DNA of 64,000 nt from JANQTF01 sp041741415 (lineage in GTDB: Bacteria > Bacteroidota > Bacteroidia > J057): NCBI GenBank assembly GCA_041741415.1, contig JBGSKC010000043.1, forward strand, positions 62,001 to 126,000, read 5' to 3'. This document shows, one piece after another, positions 18,801 through 27,141 of this stretch (positions are counted from its first letter, which is position 1; each line of letters starts with the position of its first letter). The notes beneath the pieces were generated by a model, which saw nothing but the letters and a program-made list of their open reading frames with translations, had not been told where the DNA came from and ran no database searches. The translations under genes were made by a program, and so were the position numbers.

Positions 18801-21613
18801 GGAGCTGGAATTTTGGCAATGGCAGCACCAGCGCTGGCCAGAACCCATCGCACATTTACATCAACCCCGGAAACTACACCGTGGACGTTACAGCCACAAC
18901 AGCGGCAGGCTGTTCGGCAACCTTCTCGGCTCCCAACCTGATTACAATTAACGGCCCGACGGGGTCATTCACCATCGCGCCAACGGCGGCCTGCCCCGGC
19001 GTGCCGCTCACTTTTACTGCGACCAGCTCCAACTCTACCATTTTCACCTGGGACTTCAACAATGGTGCCCTGGGAAGCGGGCAAACAACCACCTATGCCT
19101 ATCCGGCCCCCGGTATTTATCTGCCTCTGCTCATTTTGGAGGACAGCGTGGGCTGCGTGATCGTGGTGCCTAACAGCCAGCCTGTCAATATTCACCCGGT
19201 TCCAAACCTGAGCTTTACTCAAAATCTCTCCGTGCTGTGCGACTCCGGCACAGTGCAGTTTACCAACACCAGCGTTTCAACCGCTCCCATCACGGGCACC
19301 TTCTGGAGCTTTGGCCTTGGCCTGGGCACTTCTACCCAAAACAGCCCCAGCTTTACATTCAACCAGCCGGGCCAGTACAGTGTGAGGCTGATCATGGAGA
19401 ATAATTTTGGATGTCGGGATACCCTGCTCAAGCCAGCGCTTATCACAGTAGGCACCTCGCCGGATGCCCGCATGGCTTTTTCCGACACAACAGGCTGCGC
19501 CCCGTTTACCGTTACCTTCCTGAACCAAAGCCTTCCCGGCAGCAGTCCGCTCGTCAATCGAACGTGGACTTTCCTCACCAATCCGCTGAGCACATCCGGC
19601 CAGGCGCAGCCCACTTTCACCTACAACCAGCCGGGGCTGTATTTCCCGATTTTGCGGGTAACCGACCAGAACGGCTGCTCCGACAGCGACACCCTCGGCC
19701 TGGAAGCCCTGACCCCGCCCGTGGCCAATTTTGCCGCCGACGACTCTTTCGGCTGCGCACCCAAGGCCGTTCAGTTTCAAACCCTTACCCCCAACATCGT
19801 GGACTGGGAGTGGAATTTCGGCGATGGAACCCCAACCGTTTTCATTGACGATCCGCTACATACCTACTTTGCCGATGGCACCTACTCGGTGAGCCTGGCT
19901 GTGACAGATGTGGAAGGCTGCAAAGACACCCTGCTCAAACCGCAATACATCCGGCTGGACCACCCGACGGCGAATTTCTCCGTGAGCGACACCGTCATCT
20001 GCCCCGGCGAAACCCTGCAATTTACTGACCTGAGCCAATCGGATACCCTGCTCACGGGCTGGAACTGGCAGTTTGGCAATGGGTCCACCTCGTCCCAGGC
20101 AAACCCTGGTTTTGCCTATACTGCTTCCGGGCTCTATGCCGTTTCGCTCAGGGTCACCGACGTATTTGGCTGCGAAGATTCCCTCACAAAACCTCGCTAT
20201 GTGCGGGTTCGCCTCGACGAAACTCCGACCCCGCCACCAATTTATGCCGTTACCGTGCTGAGCAACAGTGAGGTGCGAATCAGCTATGGCAGGTATCGGA
20301 ATGAAAATAACGATTTTGGCGAATACCGCCTTTACCGCCGGGATGCCACAGGACTGTGGACGCTTCTCAAGGCCACTAGCTTTATTAACGATACCAGCTT
20401 CACAGACATCGGCCTCAGTACCCAGAATGAACCTTATTGCTACCGCCTCGAGGTGCGGAACCATTGCGACAGGCCTTCCGAGCTTCGCGAGGACCTTGTG
20501 CATTGCACCATTCTCCTCGAAACCCAGTCGCTTGTGGACGCAATCGGCCTGAGCTGGAGCCCTTATGCCGGCTGGCCCGTTGAGCGCTACCGGGTGTATC
20601 GGGTCAACGATTACGCAGACCCTGCACCCCTCCTGATGGTGGAACTGCCTGGCAACCAAACCACCTGGGTGGATGAAGATATGTTTTGCTACGATGCCCA
20701 CATTTACCGCGTGGAGGCCATACGGGCAAATAGTGAATGGCGATCCTGGTCTAACATTCGCCGGGAAGCCCCCCAGCATTTTGGCCCTCCCTTCCCCCTC
20801 GAGATGGTGGTGGCAACCGTGGAGCAGGACCGGGAGATACGGGTGGTGTGGAACGACCTGCCTCCGGGCGAAAATCTGGTTCAGGTAATTGTGGAAAAAG
20901 ATGCAGGAAACGGTTTCCAGGCCTGGCATGCCCAGCCCATCAACGACCCTCAGCGCGAAAAAATTGATACCGACGTTGACGTTTACCTGCGGCCCTACGC
21001 CTACCAGGCCTTTTTGGTAGACACCTGTGGCGATGTAACCCCGGCAGGCCTCATCGCCAGAAGCATTCACCTCACAGCAGAAAGGGCGCAGGGGGAAATC
21101 GCTCTCATCTGGACCCCCTACGACCAGTGGGAAAGTGGTGTGGAACGCTACGAAATTGAGTTGCTGGACGAAAGCACCGGCCAGTTTAACCTGCTGGCCA
21201 CGGTAGGCGGGGCCGTCACGACCTTCACCGACGATGGCGAAACCCTGGCCCAGGGAACATACTGCTACCGGATCCGGGCTGTGGAGCGGGGCGGGGCCCG
21301 CAGCCAGAGCCTGTCAAACCAAGCCTGCGTGACCCTGGATCCGCTGTTGTATTTCCCTTCTGCCTTTAGTCCGAACGGAGATGGTCAGAACGAAGTGTTC
21401 CTGATCAAAGGCGCTTACCTGGCTCAATTCAGCTTGGAGATCTACAACCGATGGGGGGAGATGATTTACAGCACCACCGACCTTTCCCAGGGCTGGGATG
21501 GCTCGGCACGCGGCAAGATCTCGCCGGAAGGAGTGTATGTCTTCAAAGTGGTGGCCAATGGCTTTGAGGGCGAAGTGATTCGCCGCACAGGAACGGTTAC
21601 GCTGTTCAGGTAA
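15875..21613 (+). CDS. Giant PKD-repeat protein with T9SS type B C-terminal domain
   Basis: A 1912-residue secreted protein. A signal peptide (LFLVFVLLPWAGMTQ) is followed by about 17 tandem PKD domains, each marked by a W-x-W/F-x-F-G-D/N-G-like core (for example WQWDFGDGTT, WSWDFGDGSP, WNWQFGNGSTS) and a closing TY...G.Y.V strand. Then come three fibronectin-III-like units (about residues 1450-1800, e.g. RYRVYRVNDY, RYEIELLDES). It ends in the gliding-motility-type C-terminal domain (FPSAFSPNGDGQNEVF, YNRWGEMIY, SPEGVYVFKV), the type B sorting signal for type IX secretion. Such proteins are surface adhesins or matrix components. Regular Cys at repeat junctions suggests disulfides. It overlaps the GH1 gene by 8 bp tail to tail. 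Confidence 0.92.
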   Translation: MNFLRFYPAGWPLFLVFVLLPWAGMTQDFSANITEGCSPLVVNFTSNAPGAVSYSWNLSNNTFSTLANPAVTYTTGGFFNVSVTVSYANGTTQTITKNAYIEVFTPPTAAFTAAPLAMCAGTEVTFTSQSTQGSGPITGWQWDFGDGTTNATQAPKHTYGQAGNFAITLVVTDVNGCTNLLQKPTYLLINPSPLADFTANNTLSCTTPFNVNFLTLSPVPATAHFWSFGNGGTAITSNPSTTYNAIGSYTVTHIVSDPVGGCADTVTKVNYIQVGSPNIAFQVSKSTACVGEAIAFSCGAAPGSAVSWNFGNGTSNQCSVVRNYTTPGTYNVTITITDPSGCTYTASQPIVIHPLPTVSFTVSDTLLCEAPHVVTFTSTGSAGTTYAWNFGDGTTGTGPANTHTYPTLPINTSSGQPYLWDVSLTVTNNFGCTSSLSKNGYVNTGQTQADLLANSRLGCAPRNVLFTDISTSNSPVVSWQWDFGVPGGTSTAQNPNFTYQDTGYYDITLIIETLHGCRDTLFLPNYVAAGDTPVANFIPDTTYACASNAIEFTNLSLNADSSRWIFGDGGSISAFEPTYQFVDTGFMSVMLIAFDRGCPDTMFVDSLIYIDPPIARFQPLNAFGCELPFTVDFTDFSIGAQTWSWDFGDGSPLSSVQNPTHIYTQEGNFITELIIQNLTTGCADTLGGVVRVELVEASFDIDTTFGCKPLVVAFDDLSYKAISWFWQFGDGSTSNQPEPGHAYTAPGFYDVSLFVSNSIGCSDDTMITELVKVYEPQVSFAAAPQQGCAPLSVTFTNNTISLAPVVSWQWVFGPPGLTSTAQSPTQVFTTPGSWNVSLVAVDSIGCTNSLLKNGEVFVSSPIPNFITAHPINCPNNPMVFVNASTGSGLTYLWDFGDGTTSAALNPTKTYTTPGSYTVSLTVTDFQGCDSTLVVPGFVTIANPVISLSADSTNAECPPLLVNFTGNALSPHPFTTWSWNFGNGSTSAGQNPSHIYINPGNYTVDVTATTAAGCSATFSAPNLITINGPTGSFTIAPTAACPGVPLTFTATSSNSTIFTWDFNNGALGSGQTTTYAYPAPGIYLPLLILEDSVGCVIVVPNSQPVNIHPVPNLSFTQNLSVLCDSGTVQFTNTSVSTAPITGTFWSFGLGLGTSTQNSPSFTFNQPGQYSVRLIMENNFGCRDTLLKPALITVGTSPDARMAFSDTTGCAPFTVTFLNQSLPGSSPLVNRTWTFLTNPLSTSGQAQPTFTYNQPGLYFPILRVTDQNGCSDSDTLGLEALTPPVANFAADDSFGCAPKAVQFQTLTPNIVDWEWNFGDGTPTVFIDDPLHTYFADGTYSVSLAVTDVEGCKDTLLKPQYIRLDHPTANFSVSDTVICPGETLQFTDLSQSDTLLTGWNWQFGNGSTSSQANPGFAYTASGLYAVSLRVTDVFGCEDSLTKPRYVRVRLDETPTPPPIYAVTVLSNSEVRISYGRYRNENNDFGEYRLYRRDATGLWTLLKATSFINDTSFTDIGLSTQNEPYCYRLEVRNHCDRPSELREDLVHCTILLETQSLVDAIGLSWSPYAGWPVERYRVYRVNDYADPAPLLMVELPGNQTTWVDEDMFCYDAHIYRVEAIRANSEWRSWSNIRREAPQHFGPPFPLEMVVATVEQDREIRVVWNDLPPGENLVQVIVEKDAGNGFQAWHAQPINDPQREKIDTDVDVYLRPYAYQAFLVDTCGDVTPAGLIARSIHLTAERAQGEIALIWTPYDQWESGVERYEIELLDESTGQFNLLATVGGAVTTFTDDGETLAQGTYCYRIRAVERGGARSQSLSNQACVTLDPLLYFPSAFSPNGDGQNEVFLIKGAYLAQFSLEIYNRWGEMIYSTTDLSQGWDGSARGKISPEGVYVFKVVANGFEGEVIRRTGTVTLFR

Positions 21614-23006
21614 AGGTTGCCCCGCGCTGCAGGAATTGCTGCCACCAGGTAAACGAGGCCTTCGGGGTCCGTTTACCTGTGTGGTGGTCTACATGAACCA
21701 ACCCGAATCGCTTGTCGTAGCCGGAGGCCCACTCGAAATTGTCCATGAACGACCAGGCAAAATAGCCCTTCAGGTTCACCCCTTCCTGAATGGCCTGGCT
21801 TCCTGCTTGCAGGTAGCCCTCAAAATAATCGATGCGGTCCTGGTCATCCACTTGTCCGTTTACAAGCAAATCTTCGCAGGAGCAGCCGTTTTCTGTGAGG
21901 TAAACCGGAGGATGGCCATAACGTTTGTCGATCCAGTGAAGGAGCTTTCTCATGCCGTCGGGCACCACGGCCCAATCCATGGTAGTGAATTTCCAGCTGG
22001 GATCCGGGAAGAGGCGCACATCCTGGTCGGCGCTGATGCCGCCGTTGCCATTGGCGGCGAGGCTGAGGTCTTCACCGGGTTTGGCTTCGGCAGCGAAGAG
22101 GGTGGTGTAGTGGTTGAGGCCGAAATAATCGGAGGAACCCAGCAGGAGCTTTCGGTCGGCATCCGAAAAAACAGGCAGGCGCAGGCCGAGTCTCGCCCTC
22201 ATGCTGGGGGGGTAGTCGCCATGGTAAATGGGGTCGGCAAACCAGCCCAGGAAAAATTCCAATGCCCGCTGAGCAGCTTCCACATCTCCGGGCAGGCTGC
22301 TGGCAGGCTCCCGCCAGTCGCAGTTGTTGGAGATGCCAATAATTCCTTGCTGCTCAGCCTGAAACTGACTGCGATAGGTATGAACAGCGTGGGCATGAGC
22401 CAGCAGCAAATGATGCCCTACGAGGTATGGCTCCGAATCGGAGACGCGGCCCGGGGCAAACACACCCTTTCCATAGCCCAAAATGGCGACCACCCAGGGT
22501 TCATTGAGGGTGGCCCAATGCTTCACCCTGTCGCCAAAATGCTCAAAACAAATGGCCGCGTAGCGGTCAAAATGACCGGCGATGGCCGGGTTGAGCCAGC
22601 CATCTTGCTCCAGGTGCAGCGCAGCCGGGAGATCCCAGTGGTAGAGCGTGGCCCAAGGCTGGATGCCATGAGCCAGGCACTCATCGATGAGGTCGTTGTA
22701 GAATTGAATGCCTTCGGCATTGGGCTGGCCCTGGCCGTCGGGCTGGATGCGCGACCATGCAATGGAAAAGCGATAGACTTTAACCCCAAGCTGAGCCATG
22801 AGGGCCACGTCTTCCCGAAACCGGTGGTAGTGGTCGCAGGCAACGTCTCCCGTGTGGCCCTGGAAAATTTTTCCCGGCGTGTGGGTAAATACATCCCAGA
22901 TGCTCATTCCTTTGCCACCCTCGAGCCAGGCACCTTCGATCTGATAGCTGGAGGTGGCGGTTCCCCACAGGAAATCGCCCGGAAAGGAAAGGGTCTTGGT
23001 AGTCAT
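21606..23006 (-). CDS. GH1 family beta-glucosidase
   Basis: A 466-residue glycoside hydrolase family 1 enzyme that hydrolyses beta-glucosides and related sugars with retention. It begins FPGDFLWGTATSSYQIEGAW, the family N-terminal signature. The acid/base Glu lies in WATLNEPW (about residue 165) and the nucleophile Glu in VYLTENGCS (about residue 355). YFAWSFMDNFEWASGY near the C-terminus carries the aglycone-site motif. There is no signal peptide, so it acts in the cytoplasm. Its stop codon lies 8 bp inside the 3' end of the PKD gene. Confidence 0.95.
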   Translation of the reverse strand: MTTKTLSFPGDFLWGTATSSYQIEGAWLEGGKGMSIWDVFTHTPGKIFQGHTGDVACDHYHRFREDVALMAQLGVKVYRFSIAWSRIQPDGQGQPNAEGIQFYNDLIDECLAHGIQPWATLYHWDLPAALHLEQDGWLNPAIAGHFDRYAAICFEHFGDRVKHWATLNEPWVVAILGYGKGVFAPGRVSDSEPYLVGHHLLLAHAHAVHTYRSQFQAEQQGIIGISNNCDWREPASSLPGDVEAAQRALEFFLGWFADPIYHGDYPPSMRARLGLRLPVFSDADRKLLLGSSDYFGLNHYTTLFAAEAKPGEDLSLAANGNGGISADQDVRLFPDPSWKFTTMDWAVVPDGMRKLLHWIDKRYGHPPVYLTENGCSCEDLLVNGQVDDQDRIDYFEGYLQAGSQAIQEGVNLKGYFAWSFMDNFEWASGYDKRFGLVHVDHHTGKRTPKASFTWWQQFLQRGATFT

Positions 23007-23078
23007 GCAGAGAGAATGAAATCAATGGATCAAAGATGACGAATCGCCACGATGTACCCATCTTGCCCTGTCGGGTAA

Positions 23079-24155
23079 CTAGCGGTAGCGGTTCAATGCT
23101 TGTTCCCGCTGGTGCCTAGCCCTGGCCATTGCAATCAGTTCATCCAGCAACTCTCCATAGCTCAGCCCGGCGATTTCCCACAGCTTGGGGTACATCGAAA
23201 TATTGGTAAACCCAGGCAGGGTATTGAGTTCGTTCACATACACGGCCCCTTCTTCGGTGAGGAACATGTCCACGCGGGTGAGCCCTTCGCAGCCGATGCT
23301 CCGGTAGGCACTTTTGGCCACGAGCACGAGTTTGGCCAGTTGTTCCTGGTCGAGGTTGGGTGCGGGAATGAGAATGGTAGCGGCATCTTCGCTCTCATAT
23401 TTTGCCTCGTAGTCGTAGAAAACGGCCGAGGCCATGCCTACTTCTCCAATCCCCGAGGCTGCGATGATGTCGTTGCCCATCACAGCACACTCCAGTTCAC
23501 GGCCAGTGATGGCTTCTTCCACCAGCACCTTGCAATCGTATTGGAAAGCCAGGTCCAGGGCGCGGTAAAATGATTCGGCGGAGTCGGCGCGCGACACTCC
23601 TACCGAAGAACCCATGTTGGCAGGTTTGACAAACAGGGGCAACCCCAGGCGGTTGGCTACGGCGTGGAAGTCGATGGTTTGGCGGTCCTGTGCCTGAAAA
23701 CTCAGCCATTCGGCCACCAGCAACCCGGATTCTTTCAGCAGTCGCTTGGTAACGTCCTTGTCCATGGCTGCGGCGCTGGCTAGCACCCCTGGTCCGACAA
23801 AGGGCAGATCCAGGTGGCGAAGCAAGCCTTGCAGGCTGCCGTCTTCGCCCATGGGACCGTGGGTAATGGGAAACATAACTTCCACCGGAATGCGCTGGCC
23901 CGAATGGGCATAGCGAATGGGGCTGTCGGACCCGGGAGCCAACAGCAGCGGCTGGCCGTGCTGCCCAATTTCGAGATCCGCGAAAAGGCCTTCCTCCTCT
24001 ACATGGAACCAGCTTCCCCGGCGGGAAATCCCGATGAGCGTGATCTCGTATTGATCGCGGTCGAGGGCGGCGTAGATGTTCCGGGCGGAGCGAATGGAAA
24101 TGTCGTGCTCAGGCGATTTTCCTCCAAAAAGGAGGGCCACATGGATCGGATTCAT
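23079..24155 (-). CDS. ddl: D-alanine--D-alanine ligase
   Basis: Joins two D-alanines for peptidoglycan with ATP. The 358-residue reading starts at ATG 24155 (MNPIHVALLFGGKSPEHDIS, the conserved Ddl N-terminus); the open frame runs 19 codons further up without similarity. The ATP-grasp parts are visible: GPMGEDGSLQGLLRHLDLPF, the substrate loop (PANMGSSVGVSRADS), CKVLVEEAITGRELECAV, and the metal-binding end (VNELNTLPGFTNISMYP). A TATCTTTG box sits on the minus strand at 24221-24228. Some Bacteroidota carry D-Ala-D-Lac types; I see nothing to suggest that here. Confidence 0.93.
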   Translation of the reverse strand: MNPIHVALLFGGKSPEHDISIRSARNIYAALDRDQYEITLIGISRRGSWFHVEEEGLFADLEIGQHGQPLLLAPGSDSPIRYAHSGQRIPVEVMFPITHGPMGEDGSLQGLLRHLDLPFVGPGVLASAAAMDKDVTKRLLKESGLLVAEWLSFQAQDRQTIDFHAVANRLGLPLFVKPANMGSSVGVSRADSAESFYRALDLAFQYDCKVLVEEAITGRELECAVMGNDIIAASGIGEVGMASAVFYDYEAKYESEDAATILIPAPNLDQEQLAKLVLVAKSAYRSIGCEGLTRVDMFLTEEGAVYVNELNTLPGFTNISMYPKLWEIAGLSYGELLDELIAMARARHQREQALNRYR

Positions 24156-24220
24156 GGGAGTCGGGGTCAAAAAATGAGGAAAGGAAAAATGCTGGGCCCT
24201 GGCCACAGTCATTCAGATGT

Positions 24221-24228
24221 CAAAGATA
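24221..24228 (-). promoter_or_regulatory. Candidate -7 box of ddl
   Basis: The minus strand reads TATCTTTG, a full match to TAnnTTTG, giving a leader of roughly 60 bases before the ddl ATG at 24155. There is no obvious -33 element. Confidence 0.35.
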
Positions 24229-24337
24229 CGGCAGCGAGGCGGAAGTCTCTGCTGTTCGCCGTTTTCACTGATGAATTTTTCCTGTTCGCAGCAAAAAATG
24301 GTGTTAAACACTCGATGGCAGAAATGGTTGAGGAGGC

Positions 24338-24958
24338 ATGAGCGAAGGAAACCTGTTTGAGCCGGTGGCAGCAGATGGCAGCCAGCGCTTCCTGAATGAG
24401 GGGCTGGACCTGCTGTGGATCCCTGGTTGGATGGCAACAACAGAGGCCGACAAAATGCTGAAAGCCTTGATCAGCGAGCTAGCCTGGGCACAGGGCGAGG
24501 TGAGAATGTTTGGCAAATGGCTGCCCGAACCGCGGCTGAGCGCCTGGTATGGCGACCCCGGCAAAGCCTACACCTACGCTGGCAAGCGGCAGCAGCCACT
24601 CGAATGGACGCCCTTGCTCGCAGCCCTTCGCTCCCGCGTTGAGGTCGCCTCCGGAGCCAGGTTTAATTCCGTGCTCGCCAACCGGTACCGCCACGGGCAG
24701 GATTCCATGGGCTGGCACAGCGATGATGAACCCGAACTAGGTCCCAATCCGGTAATTGCCTCCCTCTCTCTCGGCGCAGAACGCCCTTTCGACTTTCGCC
24801 AAAAACATAATCGTAAGGAAAAACAACGCCTGATACTTCACCATGGCAGCCTCCTCGTGATGCGGGGCAGTACCCAGGCGCAGTGGCAGCATCAGCTTCC
24901 CAAACGAAGCCGCATCGGGACCGAACGCATCAACCTCACCTTCCGCTGGATCGTCTGA
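24338..24958 (+). CDS. AlkB-like 2-oxoglutarate/Fe(II) dioxygenase
   Basis: A 206-residue member of the AlkB family that oxidatively removes alkyl groups from nucleic-acid bases. The N-terminal half has the nucleotide-recognition lid (RLSAWYGDPGKAYTYAG). The iron ligands are H-x-D in GWHSDDEPELG (about residue 128) and a distal His in QWQHQLPKR, and the 2-oxoglutarate arginines are in RINLTFR at the end. The pattern NSVLANRYRHGQDSMGWHSD resembles the ALKBH2/3-like bacterial branch. An aggagg stands at 24331-24336, one base from the ATG, which is too near to be a normal ribosome binding site. Confidence 0.9.
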   Translation: MSEGNLFEPVAADGSQRFLNEGLDLLWIPGWMATTEADKMLKALISELAWAQGEVRMFGKWLPEPRLSAWYGDPGKAYTYAGKRQQPLEWTPLLAALRSRVEVASGARFNSVLANRYRHGQDSMGWHSDDEPELGPNPVIASLSLGAERPFDFRQKHNRKEKQRLILHHGSLLVMRGSTQAQWQHQLPKRSRIGTERINLTFRWIV

Positions 24959-25025
24959 TTGAATGGCCGCACAACAGAAGCAGCGCACCCGGGCATATTT
25001 GACCCGTTTCTTAATGCGTGATTTG

Positions 25026-25056
25026 TTTGTAGTCTCTGCGCGTTCCTGTATCTTTC
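25026..25056 (+). promoter_or_regulatory. Candidate promoter of deoC (TTTG - 19 bp - TATCTTTC)
   Basis: TTTG at 25026-25029 and TATCTTTC at 25049-25056 are separated by 19 bp, the spacing known for Bacteroidota promoters, with 7 of 8 bases in the -7 box. The start site would fall only a few bases before the ATG at 25064, giving a near-leaderless mRNA. That makes this call uncertain. Confidence 0.35.
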
Positions 25057-25063
25057 TGTTCGC

Positions 25064-25705
25064 ATGAGACCGATTCAAGAATATCTCGACTACACTTTGC
25101 TTCGTTTGGGCGCTACCGTTTCAGACGTGTACCAGCTTTGCGACGAAGCCATGGCGAACAACTGCTACGCAGTGTGCGTGCCGCCCTGCTATGTTCCAGG
25201 CCTCAAAGACCGCCTTAGCGGGTCTGGGGTAAAGTTGTGTACAGTGGTGGGCTTCCCCCATGGCATGCACCTGACCTCCATCAAGGTAACAGAAGCCAGA
25301 ACCCTGCTTGACATTGGGGTGGATGAGCTCGACATGGTGGTGAACCTGGGCCGGTTCCGGTCGGGTGACTACCGATACACCAAGGCCGAAATCGAAGGAT
25401 TTGTGCAGCAATGCCAGCGCCGCGAGGCAGTGAGCAAAGTGATTATTGAAAGTGGGCTGCTTACATTTGAGGAAGTGGAACGTTTTTGCGAAATTTGCAT
25501 GGAAGCTGGTGCAGATTTTGTCAAAACCTCCACAGGCTTTGCCGGAATGGGCGCTGAGCTGGACAAAGTGGCCAGAATGAGAGACGTTCTTCCCGACCAC
25601 ATGCAGATCAAAGCCTCCGGCGGGATCCGGAGCCTGGAGTCTGCACGCGCCTTCATCCAGGCCGGCGCCACCCGAATCGGTGCCTCCACCCTTTTCACCG
25701 AATAA
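25064..25705 (+). CDS. deoC: Deoxyribose-phosphate aldolase
   Basis: Splits 2-deoxyribose 5-phosphate into glyceraldehyde 3-phosphate and acetaldehyde in deoxynucleoside breakdown. The 213-residue TIM-barrel shows the opening LDYTLLRLGATVSD, the conserved VCVPPCYVPGLKD and TVVGFPHGMHLTSIK segments, DELDMVVNLG, and the Schiff-base lysine in MQIKASGGIRS (about residue 187). A second Lys in DFVKTSTGF is the expected proton-relay partner. Length is that of the short bacterial form. The next gene begins 2 bp after its stop, so they are probably one transcript. Confidence 0.94.
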   Translation: MRPIQEYLDYTLLRLGATVSDVYQLCDEAMANNCYAVCVPPCYVPGLKDRLSGSGVKLCTVVGFPHGMHLTSIKVTEARTLLDIGVDELDMVVNLGRFRSGDYRYTKAEIEGFVQQCQRREAVSKVIIESGLLTFEEVERFCEICMEAGADFVKTSTGFAGMGAELDKVARMRDVLPDHMQIKASGGIRSLESARAFIQAGATRIGASTLFTE

Positions 25706-25707
25706 TC

Positions 25708-26289
25708 ATGCAGTTGCTCACCCTTGCTCTCCTCCTCGTCATGCCATGGGCCCCGCCTTCCGACAAGGACAAAAAGAAAGCCCGCGATCAGTACTACAAG
25801 TATGAGCGCGAAGACGTTTCCATCTTTCGGGAAGAAGTCCGCTTCACCCTTCCGGATCCCCCTCCCCTCGAATTCGCCGAAAGCCGCCCCGTGAGCATTG
25901 TGCCCCCCGTGGATCTCAGCCCCCGCTTCTCAGGTGGGCAGCGTCTTGTGATCGATGCCAGCCCCAAACTCGAAGAACTCGTGACCCGCGACCGGCAGCT
26001 CAAACAGCAAGTTGAAAGCATGCCTGGCTTCAGGATTCATATTTATGGTGGCACAGGCCGCCAGCAGGCCCTCGACATGAAGCGCAGAGCACTCGGGTCG
26101 TTCCCCCAAATCACCAGCTACCTCGACTATCTTTCACCAAATTATGTGGTGCGAATCGGCGATTTTATCGACCGCGATGAAGCTGTGCTCGTTCTCCGTG
26201 ATGTGAGAACCATCTTCCCCGGAGCTTTCCTTGTAACAGACCAGGTGAAAGTGCCCAAACCGGAAGACTTCGACGATGTGCGGGACTAA
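25708..26289 (+). CDS. Exported protein with SPOR-like C-terminal domain
   Basis: A 193-residue protein. A short N-terminal hydrophobic segment (LLTLALLLVMPWA) suggests export. A charged stretch follows, and a C-terminal domain from about residue 105 reads GFRIHIYGGTGRQQALDMK ... YVVRIGDFIDRDEAVLVLRD. This matches the beta-alpha-beta pattern of SPOR domains, which bind denuded peptidoglycan glycan strands at division sites or in the envelope. It is 2 bp downstream of deoC. The domain call rests on pattern only. Confidence 0.65.
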   Translation: MQLLTLALLLVMPWAPPSDKDKKKARDQYYKYEREDVSIFREEVRFTLPDPPPLEFAESRPVSIVPPVDLSPRFSGGQRLVIDASPKLEELVTRDRQLKQQVESMPGFRIHIYGGTGRQQALDMKRRALGSFPQITSYLDYLSPNYVVRIGDFIDRDEAVLVLRDVRTIFPGAFLVTDQVKVPKPEDFDDVRD

Positions 26290-26443
26290 TTGACTGCTTT
26301 CAGCGCACTTTCGGCGGAATTCCTACAGCGGCCACCACGCTTGAGGGATAATTGGTAACTTTAAGGAAACGATTGGTTCGGAATGAAAAATGGTTCTGCC
26401 TCAGGAAGAATCATTTCCCGGCCCGTCTCCCGATTCCCCCGCC

Positions 26444-27076
26444 ATGAAGTGGTTCCTCCCCGGATTGATGATCACCATGTTTCCTTGCTGGCTGATTGCC
26501 CAGAAAGGAAGCTATGTGGGGCTGCAAGCCACACCACTGGCCATTGGCACCATCGACCTGTTGGCAGAAGAACGCCTGTCCAATACCGCCTCTCTGGTGG
26601 TAGGAACAGGATTCAGAACGCAGCGCCTCGACCGGAGAGAGCCGCGCGTGCGCCTGCTTTCCGATTTTTCTAACCAAACCAACACCGCAGCCTATTTTTC
26701 CGGGGCTATTCGTCTGTTTAATCCCGAAACCGGCGTCGATTACCCGTATGTGCAGTTTGGACTGACGGGTCTTTGGTACCGCGACCGCTACCTCTCGCAG
26801 CAAGGGGAACACGTAAGCGAAGGCTTCAACTGGGGTGCTTTCACCGTGATCGGCTACCTCATCAACATTAACCAGCGGTGGCAGGTGGACCTGGGCTTGC
26901 AAATGGGCTATTCGCCCCCCAGAGAGGATCTTTTGGCGTATTATTATCCCGGAATGGGCTATTCCACCTTTGGGCTGGGTCGATACGGGGTGATCGGCGG
27001 TCACGTGCAGCCGATGGTAGCTGTGAAATACAAAATCAGGCTCAGTGAGCGCGAAAAGCTCCACCTTGGGTATTAA
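26444..27076 (+). CDS. Putative outer-membrane beta-barrel or secreted protein
   Basis: A 210-residue protein starting at ATG 26444 with a signal peptide (WFLPGLMITMFPCWLIAQK). An upstream in-frame start at 26390 would add 18 Pro/Ser-rich residues and spoil the signal. The rest alternates polar and aromatic residues (AAYFSGAIRLFNPETGV, YPYVQFGLTGLWYRD, RWQVDLGLQMGYSPP) like small Bacteroidota outer-membrane barrels. It ends HLGY, not the usual terminal Phe. The function is unknown. Confidence 0.6.
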   Translation: MKWFLPGLMITMFPCWLIAQKGSYVGLQATPLAIGTIDLLAEERLSNTASLVVGTGFRTQRLDRREPRVRLLSDFSNQTNTAAYFSGAIRLFNPETGVDYPYVQFGLTGLWYRDRYLSQQGEHVSEGFNWGAFTVIGYLININQRWQVDLGLQMGYSPPREDLLAYYYPGMGYSTFGLGRYGVIGGHVQPMVAVKYKIRLSEREKLHLGY

Positions 27077-27089
27077 GCCAGGAAGGAAT

Positions 27090-27097
27090 TATCTTTG
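27090..27097 (+). promoter_or_regulatory. Candidate -7 box upstream of the 27142 gene
   Basis: TATCTTTG matches TAnnTTTG fully, 45 bp before the ATG at 27142 and 13 bp after the previous stop codon. A weak TTG lies about 21 bp upstream. Confidence 0.35.
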
Positions 27098-27141
27098 ACA
27101 GGTAAACGGATTTGCCGGAACAACCTTTACCTGCTCCCCTC

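Noticed and set aside
19856..23039. Antisense frames opposite the PKD and GH1 genes (19856-21070 -, 21636-23039 +)
   Set aside because: Both lie entirely opposite well-supported genes and have no family features.
24331..24336. aggagg as ribosome binding site of the AlkB-like gene
   Set aside because: Only one base separates it from the ATG, too short for Shine-Dalgarno pairing at that start; Bacteroidota often lack SD use.
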